Below, piece after piece: positions 9,827 to 17,311 of a stretch of DNA of 36,527 nucleotides. Positions within the stretch are counted from its first letter, which is position 1. Each line of letters begins with the position of its first letter. The notes under the pieces were generated by a model. It was not told the DNA's origin. It did not search any database and worked only from the letters and a program-made list of their open reading frames with translations. The position numbers and the translations under genes were made by a program. The stretch is from Polymyxa betae (taxonomy: Eukaryota > Endomyxa > Phytomyxea > Plasmodiophorida > Plasmodiophoridae): contig RBZT01000216.1 in NCBI GenBank assembly GCA_003693705.1, forward strand, positions 1 to 36,527, read 5' to 3'.

Positions 9827-10450
9827 TTATGGTTGTGCTTGCTTAGAAGCCAATACCTTTCTGACCGTCGCTTGAAATGTCGTGCACATCTGCAGCACCA
9901 TTTCTTGGAACCTCTTCTCTCTAGACTCATCAGCGCAAAGTTGGCGCTCATGTCGTTCCTCATCCATCTGCCTACTCAACTCCATGATTTCACAAAAATC
10001 TACCGCGCGCCGACGTTTGCAAACCGGAGTGTCGCAGTCAGGGTCTGCATCTACGGATTACGCCCTTTTTCGCTCTGCCATCGTTTTCACGGCTGCTTCG
10101 CGTAACACGTTTGCTGTTTTCTCATCTTGTTGCTCATTCGCCCTTTTCGCCTGTTTGGCTTGTTTAACGGAGTGGCTGTCCGCGTCCATGAGCTGGAGGA
10201 ATTCTTCGAGTAGCTCGGTCTTCTCATCAAACTCTTCGTCGACACCGCTTTTGCGAAGAGCGGCCTGATTGTTTTCTTTCATTTTTTTCACGACTTGAAG
10301 GAGACGTGTTCGCAGGCTCCGTCCTTGCACTTTACACACGAAGTTCTTTGTACTCATGAGTGTTGGTGCTATCTGATCGTACAGCGCCTCTGTGTTTTTA
10401 CTTTATTGGGGCTCCCACGGCTGCACTTTAAAAACTTCCTGATACAGCAT
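9827..10450 (-). pseudogene. Myb/SANT-like protein of mobile-element type
   Basis: A single minus-strand frame from ATG at 10448-10450 (MLYQEVFKVQPWEP) to TAA at 9827-9829. It contains YDQIAPTL, the core RSLRTRLLQVVKKMKENNQA, then RKSGVDEEFDEKTELLEEFL, and a basic and helical tail with CKRRRAVDFCEIMELSRQMD and FQEMVLQMCTTFQA. The R..R…L…asGv-E-E-E..LLee pattern is a family I know from oomycetes and other protists, related to Myb/SANT DNA-binding domains and often linked to DNA transposons. Two in-frame TAA codons (10403-10405 and 10058-10060) break it without any frame shift. No transposase partner is adjacent. Confidence 0.6.
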
Positions 10451-10632
10451 TATGAATCAACAGCGTTCAGATTGCGTCGTTGCGTTCCTTTGCCAACAGC
10501 AATCGTTTGTGGAGCGAAGAAATCGTTTCCAAAGATATCCTAAATTATTGGATTCACTAGGATCTTCATATTTTACTTACTTGAGAATTACAGGGGTAGC
10601 ACTGCGAGGTAGAATGTTTGGAACTTAAGTAG

Positions 10633-11792
10633 CTATCTTGTACCGCTGTCCAGTATCGCAGGTACGTAATTTCCTTCATTTATTTTTGCCATAATTCGAC
10701 CATTCGCAATTCCTTCGCATCTAGCGAGTCGACACACCAACAAATAATCACTCTTCTTATTCTGTTTATTATCAACAGCCTTCTTGCGATCCTTTAGAAT
10801 CTGCGCAATCTTCTCCTTGCTGAGATTCTGCGGACATGCGTTGGCGGGATGTCCTATCTCCTCGCAATGATAGCACTCGATATTCTTCCCCCGTTTTTCA
10901 TCGATCTTCGGGCGCTTTTGAGGAGGCTGCGCTCCGCGTGACTCCGTACTGGCCCGATTCTTATTGCCATTCACCTCCTTGTTGGCACTCCAGCCGGGCT
11001 GCGCGCGCGCCTTCTTTGCGGGCTGCTCTTCACAGTCTTCCCACTCCTGATGACTGCAGACCTTGTCTTTCAAAAATTTCAGGAATTCGTCTGGGCTCTT
11101 CTGCAAACTGGGCTGGTTGGCATTGGCCAACTTCTTCATCTTGTCTCGCAGCTTAAATGGCCGTAATGCCTCAAGATAAAATTTCACCTCGAGCTTGCGT
11201 CCATCTCGGCCTTGAAAGAGTCTTCCCACCCGAACTTCGTTACAATGTCCATGAAGTCGGACTGTAGGGAGAGTACTCGTCCCAGCGGGGTTCCTTCAGT
11301 CTTCATTCTGAGTTTCCTCATCTCTTTGGCCATATCGGCCCCGTCTGTTCGATCCCGTTCAATTTGAGATTTCATCCAACTGTATAAAGCAGATGCTGTC
11401 ACTTCTGACGGGTCAATGCCTTCAAGTTCGTATCGGCAAATGGCCTTCAGCAAACTTGGCTTAATTATGGTCTTCAGTGAGCGGGACTCCATCCCATCTG
11501 CTCCAGCCTCTTCAAAAACTTCTAGATATCGCTTGTACTCGTCCAAAAACTTCACCAGGTCCTGGCGATCGGCTTCCTCGAGTCTTGGGGCTTTGTTAAC
11601 TTCAAAAGCCATCGTGCTGATCTTTTTCTTGACAGCTTGTTCTTCAATACTTGTGGAATTTGAGCTGGAATCATCAGGTACTTCCTCAGCTGCTCTGACG
11701 GCGTGGTCCAGCTCGCTTTGTTTGTTGTCCGTTGTTTTACTGCTCCGTGTGGATCTTCGAGATCTGGATTTTGGTGATGTTGTGTTCGCCAT
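10633..11792 (-). pseudogene. Ty3/gypsy Gag to protease fragment, truncated at the active site
   Basis: ATG at 11792 opens a Gag frame: basic Ser-rich N-terminus, MAFEVNKAPRLEEADRQDLV, DEYKRYLEVFEEAGADG, then KTIIKPSLLKAICRYELEGI, ending in ASSR at 11184. A second frame overlapping at 11184-11229 continues as FYLEALRPFKLRDKMKKLAN, DEFLKFLKDKV, the zinc knuckle CYHCEEIGHPANAC (CX2CX4HX4C) and the start of the protease, YVPAILDSGT, where it stops at 10633. The overlap is either a one-base indel or a Gag frameshift site; I see no clear slippery heptamer, so decay is more likely. Truncation falls within three residues of D-S-G-T, so almost all of Pol is gone. It belongs to the same family as 1-1172. 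Confidence 0.9.
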
Positions 11793-12255
11793 TAAGGCTA
11801 GCTTTATAGCACTTTCTTCTAAAGAGACAGACTTTTGTAACAGTGCTGTAAATGGAATCTGTATTTTTACAGCTAGTCAGGACCAGGGTAGTCTCGGTAT
11901 CTCGCAGTCCGTGACGCAGCTTCCGCCGGAACGTGAATCTGGCCTTTCCAGCTTGTAGTCCAGGGCTTTTGACAATGGAGACATTCATCTAGATACTGCG
12001 CGAGTTTCGCACTTCCTTCTATTAGCGCACTTTTTTTCTACTTAGAGAGAAAATATACAGGAGGTAGGATCAATATGCTCGAACTGCATTGTCATAGCTG
12101 GATTCAAAATTGCCATCTTATGTCACAAAGCGCTCTCAATTGAAGAATGAATCAAGAATCTGCTTCGAAACTGCCTGAGTGCTGCAGCTCTGATCATCAG
12201 TGCTGATCACCCAATATCTCTCTCGTGGCCACTTTCGTTACAATTGTTGAGACTT
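11793..12255. other. upstream leader of the Gag element and unassigned sequence
   Basis: This is upstream (minus sense) of the Gag start at 11792 and should hold its primer-binding site and 5' LTR. I found no terminal TG…CA boundary or tRNA-complementary site I could defend. No gene is seen. Confidence 0.3.
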
Positions 12256-12480
12256 AGAGCTGCACCAAAAAACCTCTCCAAGGAATTGATTGCCGTTACA
12301 CTGTTACAGTTATTTTGACGCAGCTGTTGGAAATATCTTGCCAGTATAATGACGTTACAGCTGCAGCTTCTAGAGCTGCACTGAAAAATCTTTCCATTTT
12401 ACTGGCGTTGCAACTGCATCTTGGAGAGCTGCACAGAAATATCTTTCCAGGACTTAGTTATTATTGCTGTCATCTGAACA
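12256..12480. repeat. diverged tandem repeat, about 53-bp unit, four copies
   Basis: Units begin near 12256, 12320, 12372 and 12425 (spacings 64, 52, 53). Shared core: AGAGCTGCAC, then GAAA-ATCTTTCCA, then a CGTTACA-like string and CTGCA near the end. The first unit carries about 11 extra bases; the second has lost the start of the core. It abuts the second Harbinger remnant and does not read as protein. Confidence 0.6.
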
Positions 12481-12633
12481 CATGGAAGCGCTGGTTAACA
12501 GGGCAATGTTTTGCCTTTCCACGTTTTAAGAGCTGATCTCGTTGTACTTTGCTGATATCATTGACTGTGATCAGTTTCGGAACTATGCATTGTTTCTGTA
12601 TGATCATAGCATTTTTAGCTAGAAGACCTCGTT

Positions 12634-13060
12634 GTGCGGAGATCAATGGACGTTCCAACACCTCTCTATATCCCGAATGTCAGGTTTGATCTGTCCACTA
12701 TTAAGGATCAAAATGCTCTGCATGATTTCCGCTTCACAGCTCATCAAACTGCGCAGATTAGCATCCATTTACAATTACCAGCGGTTATCATAACTTCGGA
12801 GAGAGATCGAATTCTTGCTCCAGAAAGGTTAGCTTTGGTGTCATAATCCAGCGGACAGCCTCTCGCTGGCGCAACCAATAATGCAGCTCCAGCCAATAAC
12901 TGACTGTACCTACCTACCATCGATAATACAACTAGACGTTGCAGCTGCCGAACTGGGGATAGCCCAGTTCGATTAACGCATGTTCTGGACCTAAATCTTG
13001 TTTGTTCTCGATTCGGTTCTAACTCCCCTCCTTCGGTAGTCTTTCGTTTAATGTTCCTCT
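12634..13060 (+). pseudogene. second PIF/Harbinger transposase remnant (N-terminal part)
   Basis: The plus frame gives VRFDLSTIKDQNALHDFRFT, then HLQLPAVIITSERDRI and ERLALV. After an in-frame stop it continues as SSGQPLAGATNN and LYLPTIDNTT. This resembles the N-terminal region of Harbinger transposases (FRF…L..L..P.vi.t.er…..e.aL..lL.rls.P.r….fg.s.s.lS.i.n). No catalytic block is present, so it is a 5' fragment. The AT-rich island begins about 100-150 bp downstream. Confidence is moderate because only weak motifs support it. Confidence 0.55.
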
Positions 13061-13245
13061 TCGTCCTGCCTCCATCTCCCACGATTGCGCTGTCCAAGTC
13101 TCACATATTCTCCATTATCTTATACTTGTGTATTTGTTTACATTCTTGGTTCATAACAGTGTAGCCTGTCAAGACAGTAGAATGGCTAATCGTTAGTAAA
13201 TCGTGGGCGTTTTGGGAACAATAAAAATGATTAATGCAAAAACAG

Positions 13246-13400
13246 ATTAATAACCCTAACCCCAAAACCCTAATCCCAAAACGATATTTTCAAAACCAAT
13301 TTCAACAATATCACTCCCATACCATTCCTGCCCATCCCAAAAAAAATACAACACCCATCCCAAAAAACCAATTCCCAAAAACCCTAATCCCAAAAACCAA
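13246..13400 (+). repeat. telomere-like C-rich repeats
   Basis: Irregular CCCTAA-type strings: AACCCTAACCCC, ACCCTAATCCC twice, with CCCATCCCAAAAAA spacers. They lie at the left edge of the AT-rich island with the C-rich strand on plus, the sense expected at a left chromosome or plasmid end. Too irregular to be a working telomere. Confidence 0.55.
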
Positions 13401-13485
13401 AACAAAAAATATCACCAACAATCAACCCCGCCCGCCCCAATATATATTCTTATTATCATTTACAATATTGTCCGCAAAATAATAA

Positions 13486-13776
13486 TTACAATTCAAAATA
13501 TGTTTTATCAAATCTATTCACTACATCACTGAATACATATATCGGACAACAATCATCATATAAGTCTTCGTAATCAAAACCATTTCCGTAATCTTCAAAA
13601 TACGAATTATCCACGATGATGAAATCAGACGTATTCGTGGATTTGTCTTTTATGAAATAAGCACGACAAAAGCCGTTTTCAATCAATTCGATTTTCTCAC
13701 TTTTCTTACTTCTGTCAAATGCTATTATGATGTCGTCAGTTTCAATTTTATCGGTTTCATTACCATCTTTTATAAA
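13486..13776 (-). pseudogene. island ORF A: acidic protein, no start codon
   Basis: Open from 13776 to 13486: ETDKIETDDIIIAFDRSKKS, then ENGFCRAYFIKDKSTNTSDF, YFEDYGNGFDYEDLYDDCCP and VVNRFDKTY. Acidic, Tyr/Asp-rich; I recognise no family. There is no in-frame ATG. ATGs lie just upstream in another frame (near 13797-13804), so a single-base indel near 13775 may have split the 5' end. The recurrent motif TTGCGGAAAATRTTGAAAAT (minus sense) sits both upstream (13803-13823) and downstream (13456-13479). Product and function unknown. Confidence 0.5.
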
Positions 13777-13824
13777 TAAACATTACAATACACTCTCATT
13801 TTCATTTTCAACATTTTCCGCAAT

Positions 13825-14046
13825 TCATTCACTACCCATAAAATCTTCAAATGGGATTTCTAAATGTTTCAAAACAAATTTTGCTATGCATAATCTACAA
13901 CAATATTTAACATCACGTTTTATATGAAAACTTAATAAATAGTCATCATCATACCCAGCGCAATCAATACAATAAATTTTCTTACAAATAGAGCAGATAA
14001 AGTCGTGTTCGTTTTCAAAAGTCTCATCACATCCAGAACAATCCAT
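13825..14046 (-). CDS. island ORF B: small RING/PHD-like zinc-finger protein
   Basis: 73 residues from a real ATG at 14044-14046 to TGA. Cysteine pairs are regularly placed: DCSGCDETF, FICSICKKIYCIDCAGY, then KYCCRLCIAKF, with a His between (SFHIKRD). This could bind two zincs in a RING/PHD/FYVE-like cross-brace, a fold common in small proteins of large DNA viruses and in eukaryotic regulators. No catalytic or membrane segment. The motif GCGGAAAATATTGAAAAT (minus sense) lies about 25 nt upstream of the ATG and about 22 nt downstream of ORF C, so it could be the promoter of B or the 3' signal of C. Confidence 0.72.
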   Translation of the reverse strand: MDCSGCDETFENEHDFICSICKKIYCIDCAGYDDDYLLSFHIKRDVKYCCRLCIAKFVLKHLEIPFEDFMGSE

Positions 14047-14119
14047 TTTAATAATTACTATAAACCCCTATTTACATTTTCAATATTTTCCGCAAAACGA
14101 TTTCCATAATGTAAGTAGT

Positions 14120-14326
14120 TTATTCATCGTCTTTCTTGGGGTGATTTCCGCAGGTTCGGCGATTACAATTGGGTTCTTTGCAATTCTTACAATGTTTTAT
14201 ATGTTTCTTTTGTTCTTTAACTTTCTTGTTTGGATTGAGAGGACACTGTTGAATGTTATGCCCGGTCTCACCACATAACGAGCACTTATACCCATTGGGA
14301 AATCGCAGTCCTTTTTTGTGCACCAT
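14120..14326 (-). CDS. island ORF C: zinc-knuckle protein
   Basis: I prefer ATG at 14324-14326 (MVHKKGLRFPNGY); an upstream ATG at 14377 adds 17 hydrophobic residues of unclear value. The product carries KCSLCGETGHNIQQCPLN, a CX2CX4HX4C knuckle, and a second Cys-rich unit HCKNCKEPNCNRRTCGNH, separated by a Lys-rich linker. Such knuckles bind single-stranded nucleic acid, or occur in zinc-knuckle Myb and transposase proteins (GHN-x-x-C). It ends in acidic KKDDE. Function is unknown beyond likely nucleic-acid binding; no retroelement frame surrounds it, unlike the Gag knuckles elsewhere in this window. Confidence 0.72.
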   Translation of the reverse strand: MVHKKGLRFPNGYKCSLCGETGHNIQQCPLNPNKKVKEQKKHIKHCKNCKEPNCNRRTCGNHPKKDDE

Positions 14327-14422
14327 CTTGACTATGAATAACATATACACGCGCGCTCTACTAATATCTAAAATCATATCTCACAAACAAAAAATTTATT
14401 GAAAACAAAGGAAATTTTCGTC

Positions 14423-14983
14423 TTATTCGGTCGGGTCAAAATCGTTTTCATTGTCATCGTCCTTTTTCTCATCATCATTGTTATTGCCCTTATCACGTTT
14501 AGGTGTTCGTGGCGGAGGTTTCGGAAAAACTATATTCCATAAAGTCTCAACAAGTTCCTGATATTCCTCTTCTTGCTTATCGGGACAAAAATATTTGACT
14601 TTGGATAATATTGCTTCACGTTTAGATGTTAAGGGTGTATCATCCTTACTACGATTAAACCTTGACCTTTCCTTCGTTGCTTGTTCTGGTGTAAGGTTTT
14701 TGTTCTGTATGAATTTCATAAATTTTAATTCTTCTTGAAGTGTTTTGATGAAATCCTTGATCTTCTGTATGTTGGTATTCTTATCATCCTTCCCATTCAC
14801 TTTTAAATTCTTGGGATGAGAGTGCCCGTAAAATAATGCGACAATAGCACGTTGACCCTGTTTAACAACGTTAAAGTTGATGTCTTCAATCCAATTTTGT
14901 AAGTCATCAATTTGTAATTGTAGAGTATCAATCAGTTCATCCACATCAGTCTTTTCAACGGTCTTCTTGTCATCTTCACTCAT
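14423..14983 (-). CDS. island ORF D: coiled-coil protein with acidic tail
   Basis: 186 residues from ATG at 14981-14983. N-terminal MSEDDKKTVEKTDVDELIDT leads into heptad-like helices (LIDTLQLQIDDLQNWIEDI; IQKIKDFIKTLQEELKFMKF), then TPEQATKERSRFNRSKDD, a segment with YFCPDKQEEEYQELVETLW and a Pro-rich patch KPPPRTPKR. It ends in a very acidic, Asn/Asp-rich tail. No Cys pairs or membrane helix. It resembles no family I know. It faces ORF E across a 188-bp divergent promoter region with repeated TCAGTCAA sites, so the two may be co-regulated. It is the longest and best-formed ORF of the island. Confidence 0.75.
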   Translation of the reverse strand: MSEDDKKTVEKTDVDELIDTLQLQIDDLQNWIEDINFNVVKQGQRAIVALFYGHSHPKNLKVNGKDDKNTNIQKIKDFIKTLQEELKFMKFIQNKNLTPEQATKERSRFNRSKDDTPLTSKREAILSKVKYFCPDKQEEEYQELVETLWNIVFPKPPPRTPKRDKGNNNDDEKKDDDNENDFDPTE

Positions 14984-15171
14984 CGCGTCGAATTCGTTTT
15001 GACCGCTAATCAGTCAAACAATCAGTCAAGACCCTACGTTGACTGAATGATGTCTAACGCAAAAATACCCACTGATATGACTGACAGCACAAAATTCGGT
15101 CGTTCTTGAACTACTTTTTGAAGTAGTCGTTTAGTCATTTATTCAAATACGGACGACATCAACTATTCAAG
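14984..15171. promoter_or_regulatory. divergent promoter region with iterated TCAGTCAA sites
   Basis: Between the starts of ORF D (minus) and ORF E (plus). ATCAGTCAA occurs twice in tandem (about 15008-15027), followed by the inverse TTGACTGAA near 15039, TGACTGACAG near 15079 and TAGTCATTT near 15132. Two direct copies plus an inverted one is typical of an operator bound by a dimer. An im/perfect arm pair (CTACTTTTTGAAGTAG, about 15111-15126) lies near the ORF E side. Confidence 0.5.
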
Positions 15172-15375
15172 ATGGACGACCTCAATAACACAATTCAGTT
15201 GCTTCGTGAAGAGGGAAGATATGGATATTTGGAGGATATCGTTATTACTATCATCTGTATACTCTACGAAGATGACAAACTTCAAGAAATAGACACAATA
15301 TACAGCACGGCAAAAGACTATCTTAAACGTGTTGGTTTCGTTTCAACTCAAGAAGAACCGACACAAACACCCTAA
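15172..15375 (+). CDS. island ORF E: small acidic helical protein
   Basis: 67 residues from ATG at 15172 to TAA. Sequence blocks MDDLNNTIQLLREEGRYGYL, EDIVITIICILYEDDKLQEI and YSTAKDYLKRVGF suggest a compact all-helical protein with a hydrophobic second helix; the tail is Thr/Gln/Pro-rich. No family recognised. It is the only plus-strand gene of the island and shares the divergent promoter with ORF D. CAAACCCTAAT, a telo-box-like string, lies just downstream near 15410. Confidence 0.62.
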   Translation: MDDLNNTIQLLREEGRYGYLEDIVITIICILYEDDKLQEIDTIYSTAKDYLKRVGFVSTQEEPTQTP

Positions 15376-15442
15376 TCATCATTCAATACAAATTCATTTT
15401 TGTTTCCACTCAAACCCTAATACCCTTATGATAGTAATACAT

Positions 15443-15904
15443 TCACATCTTTATCAAAATCTTAAATAAACACGCTTTAATTTTCATCAAATCCTTTATC
15501 ATTTCGGCAAGTTCCTTCTTGATATCAATATCATCGTCATCTTTATCCTCCTCTTTCGGTGTAATAGGTTCTGATGATTGAACCGAGACGACAGGGATAC
15601 ACGGGATCAGCACCATAGGAACAGCGTTTGAGCGGTCAGCTGGTGCCGATGATGTTCCCTCTAACATGTTCATAGATGCCAATTTGCGGACAACTCGGTT
15701 AAGGTCATCTCGTTGGAAGTTTTGAGTTGGGACAATAGTAGTTTCAGTGTGTTCGTCAGAAGACTGGGAAATTTGTCGCTGAACTGGACGACGAACTGCT
15801 TTACCTCCTCCGTGATAATGGCATTTGGAACCTCTAACCTTAACCTTATTACGGCAAGGGGCTCCATTACTTTTTTTGGTCGCTCCACAACGAGTAGTTG
15901 GCAT
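15443..15904 (-). CDS. island ORF F: Cys/His N-terminal domain of the phage/virus 'C-x-H-GG' type
   Basis: ATG at 15902-15904 gives MPTTRCGATKKSNGAPCRNK followed by SKCHYHGGG. The spacing C-GATKK…G.PC…C-x2-H-G-G matches a small zinc motif I know from many phage and some algal-virus proteins (CGA.TK.G.pC….C..HGG). The rest is low-complexity: RRPVQRQISQSSDEH, NRVVRKLASMNML, an IPCIPVVSVQSSEPITPKEE segment, acidic EDKDDDDIDI and a C-terminal helix ELAEMIKDLMKIKACLFKIL. It may bind DNA through the N-terminal motif. TTGAAAAC just upstream of the ATG resembles part of the recurrent island motif. Confidence 0.7.
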   Translation of the reverse strand: MPTTRCGATKKSNGAPCRNKVKVRGSKCHYHGGGKAVRRPVQRQISQSSDEHTETTIVPTQNFQRDDLNRVVRKLASMNMLEGTSSAPADRSNAVPMVLIPCIPVVSVQSSEPITPKEEDKDDDDIDIKKELAEMIKDLMKIKACLFKILIKM

Positions 15905-16865
15905 CGTTTTCAAGATTTTGATGAATGAAATGATGACACGCGAACATTACATTAGGGTTTGTATTGACACACACATAACGAGGTGATGGCACACACTTGA
16001 CACACACTTGACAAAACGTAATCACCATCGCCGTCCAAGGTAATCGTCTCATTTCGCTATTCTAATCCTACTCGATACTCCCAATCAGTAGTGATACAAT
16101 CTTATCTATATCATCTCTGCTATTTTAGCACTGATACAAATATTATCTTAACAGATATATTATCTTAACAGATTACAAGATACAAGGCAAGCAAAGGGGT
16201 GGGGGTTAATCAAGGATTAGGTAAATTTCTATTTAATGTATGTTCTGTTTTCAATTCGGCGAATTTCGCTGATAATCGTTTTTAGGTAATCCCAATAAAG
16301 ATACTACTCACATCTAACCCCCCCCCCCCCCACGCCAATGCTACTGCCAGCGAAAGAACTCCCCCGAATTCTCTCATCGCTTCGGCGATTATCGCTTCGT
16401 GCGATTGTCTTTATTTTCTACGGAACCTCTGCTGGGGTTGTTTGTTTTTCCAATAGTGCGGAGGCACTTTAATCACTCGTGCGCGGGCACTATAATCACC
16501 GGTTCCTCATCATTTTCTATGATATCTAAAAAATAAGCAATAATGGCATATCCGCCGTTTTGTTTTTCCCCAGCATTTCCCACTTCAAAAAAAATAATAA
16601 ATAATTGAACGCCTTAAAACCTTATGAATGTGTAATATAAAGTAGCAAAAGGGTAGGTGTTTGAATACCAATATTGACCCTCTTTATGGACGGAGACTGT
16701 TATGGCAATCTGAGACGTCTTACATATAGCGCCTTTAACCAAGAACAATACCTATTATTAACATTTCAATAGACTGCGCGCAACTTTTGTTTCAACTTTG
16801 GGAAATCCCAACGTCGTTTCCGATTTGTGCAACCCAATCCATATTAAAGTTCCATCCAAAAAACC
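15905..16865. other. gene-poor right part and edge of the island
   Basis: Direct repeats: ACACACTTGAC twice in tandem (15991-16012) and two copies of TATTATCTTAACAGAT (16141-16156 and 16158-16173). G-rich telomere-like strings are at about 16195-16225 and a run of 14 C at 16318-16331. A Cys-rich minus-strand ORF (15867-16052) overlaps the ORF F start and is probably spurious. From 16332 to 16865 composition is more mixed and I see no gene. Confidence 0.5.
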
Positions 16866-16945
16866 CACAGTCTCCAAGCGGATTTGAACCCACGACCTCA
16901 TCGATACAGCGCAAGCACTATATCAACTCAACCACAGTCTGGTGT
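16866..16945 (-). repeat. tRNA-derived (SINE-like) remnant with A and B boxes
   Basis: On the minus strand TGGTTGAGTTG (16924-16934) fits the pol III A box (TRGYNNARNNG). GGTTCAAATCC (16880-16890) fits the B box, with a tRNA-like separation. The acceptor and T stems do not pair, so it is not a working tRNA; a SINE head or tRNA pseudogene fits best. The plus-strand ORF across it (GFEPTTSS) is the usual artefact of a reversed T-arm. Confidence 0.55.
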
Positions 16946-17244
16946 ACACGTCATGTGGGCGCAGGGTAACTTGGCTCGAGTCGTGCATGGCCACGAACCA
17001 CAGGACTTCTCAAGCTCCGAACCGGAGTTGCTATAGCACACAGAGACCCAGTCGACTATGGCAGCTCCCCACTGGTGTAAGACAACTCCGCCACGGAGAT
17101 TCCATATATATGAATCTGCGTTAATCTTATTTTACTATATAACAGCCATCCGGGCCATCAATACAATCACTTCTTAAACTGACTGCTTGTCCAGACATTG
17201 ATCGCTGTTGCCTCTCTAGTCTCAACATAGCCGAACTAGAAAAA

Positions 17245-17256
17245 TGGTATCGAGCC
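17245..17256 (+). promoter_or_regulatory. retroelement primer-binding site (initiator tRNA-Met type)
   Basis: TGGTATCGAGCC is one base short of the common TGGTATCAGAGCC site complementary to the 3' end of initiator tRNA-Met. It lies 56 nt upstream of the Gag ATG at 17312, where a primer-binding site should be. The 5' LTR would end just left of it; I cannot fix its far edge. Confidence 0.55.
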
Positions 17257-17311
17257 AAGATACTTAGTCATCAGGTAATTTCCAAAACATCGTACACTTT
17301 CACAACTGCCA

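Larger units (their letters stand above)
13200..16331. other. AT-rich island of small intronless genes, probably an integrated virus-like or plasmid-like DNA
   Basis: Composition changes sharply to AT-rich at about 13.2 kb and returns at about 16.33 kb, after a run of 14 C. Inside are six short ORFs, five on the minus strand, packed head to tail with gaps of about 45-140 bp, no introns and no transposon motifs. Predicted products are zinc-binding, acidic or coiled-coil proteins. A motif recurs in the gaps, and the single divergent gene pair shares a promoter region with iterated sites. The left edge carries C-strand telomere-like repeats (AACCCTAACCCC and ACCCTAATCCC at 13246-13275 and 13379-13393). 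The right part has the G-strand sense (GGGGTTAATC…GGATTAGG near 16200). Gene style resembles large DNA viruses, polinton-like viruses or linear plasmids; no hallmark gene (capsid, polymerase B, packaging ATPase) is present, so the origin is inferred. Confidence 0.6.

Noticed and set aside
11184-11229. Programmed Gag frameshift
   Set aside because: The overlap lies in mid-Gag, upstream of the knuckle, with no obvious slippery heptamer; an indel is likelier.
15867-16052. Cys-rich minus ORF overlapping the start of island ORF F
   Set aside because: Overlaps a better-supported gene, lies on CA-rich repeats that generate Val/Cys codons, and has no clear motif spacing.
13200-16331. Nuclear copy of mitochondrial or plastid DNA
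   Set aside because: AT content fits, but no respiratory, ribosomal or tRNA gene is present and the ORFs match no organelle protein.
16866-16945. Functional tRNA gene
   Set aside because: A and B boxes fit, but acceptor and T stems do not pair and no sensible anticodon stem forms.
16787-16969. Plus ORF containing GFEPTTSS
   Set aside because: Typical translation of a reversed tRNA T-arm/B box; the tRNA-like element on the other strand explains it.
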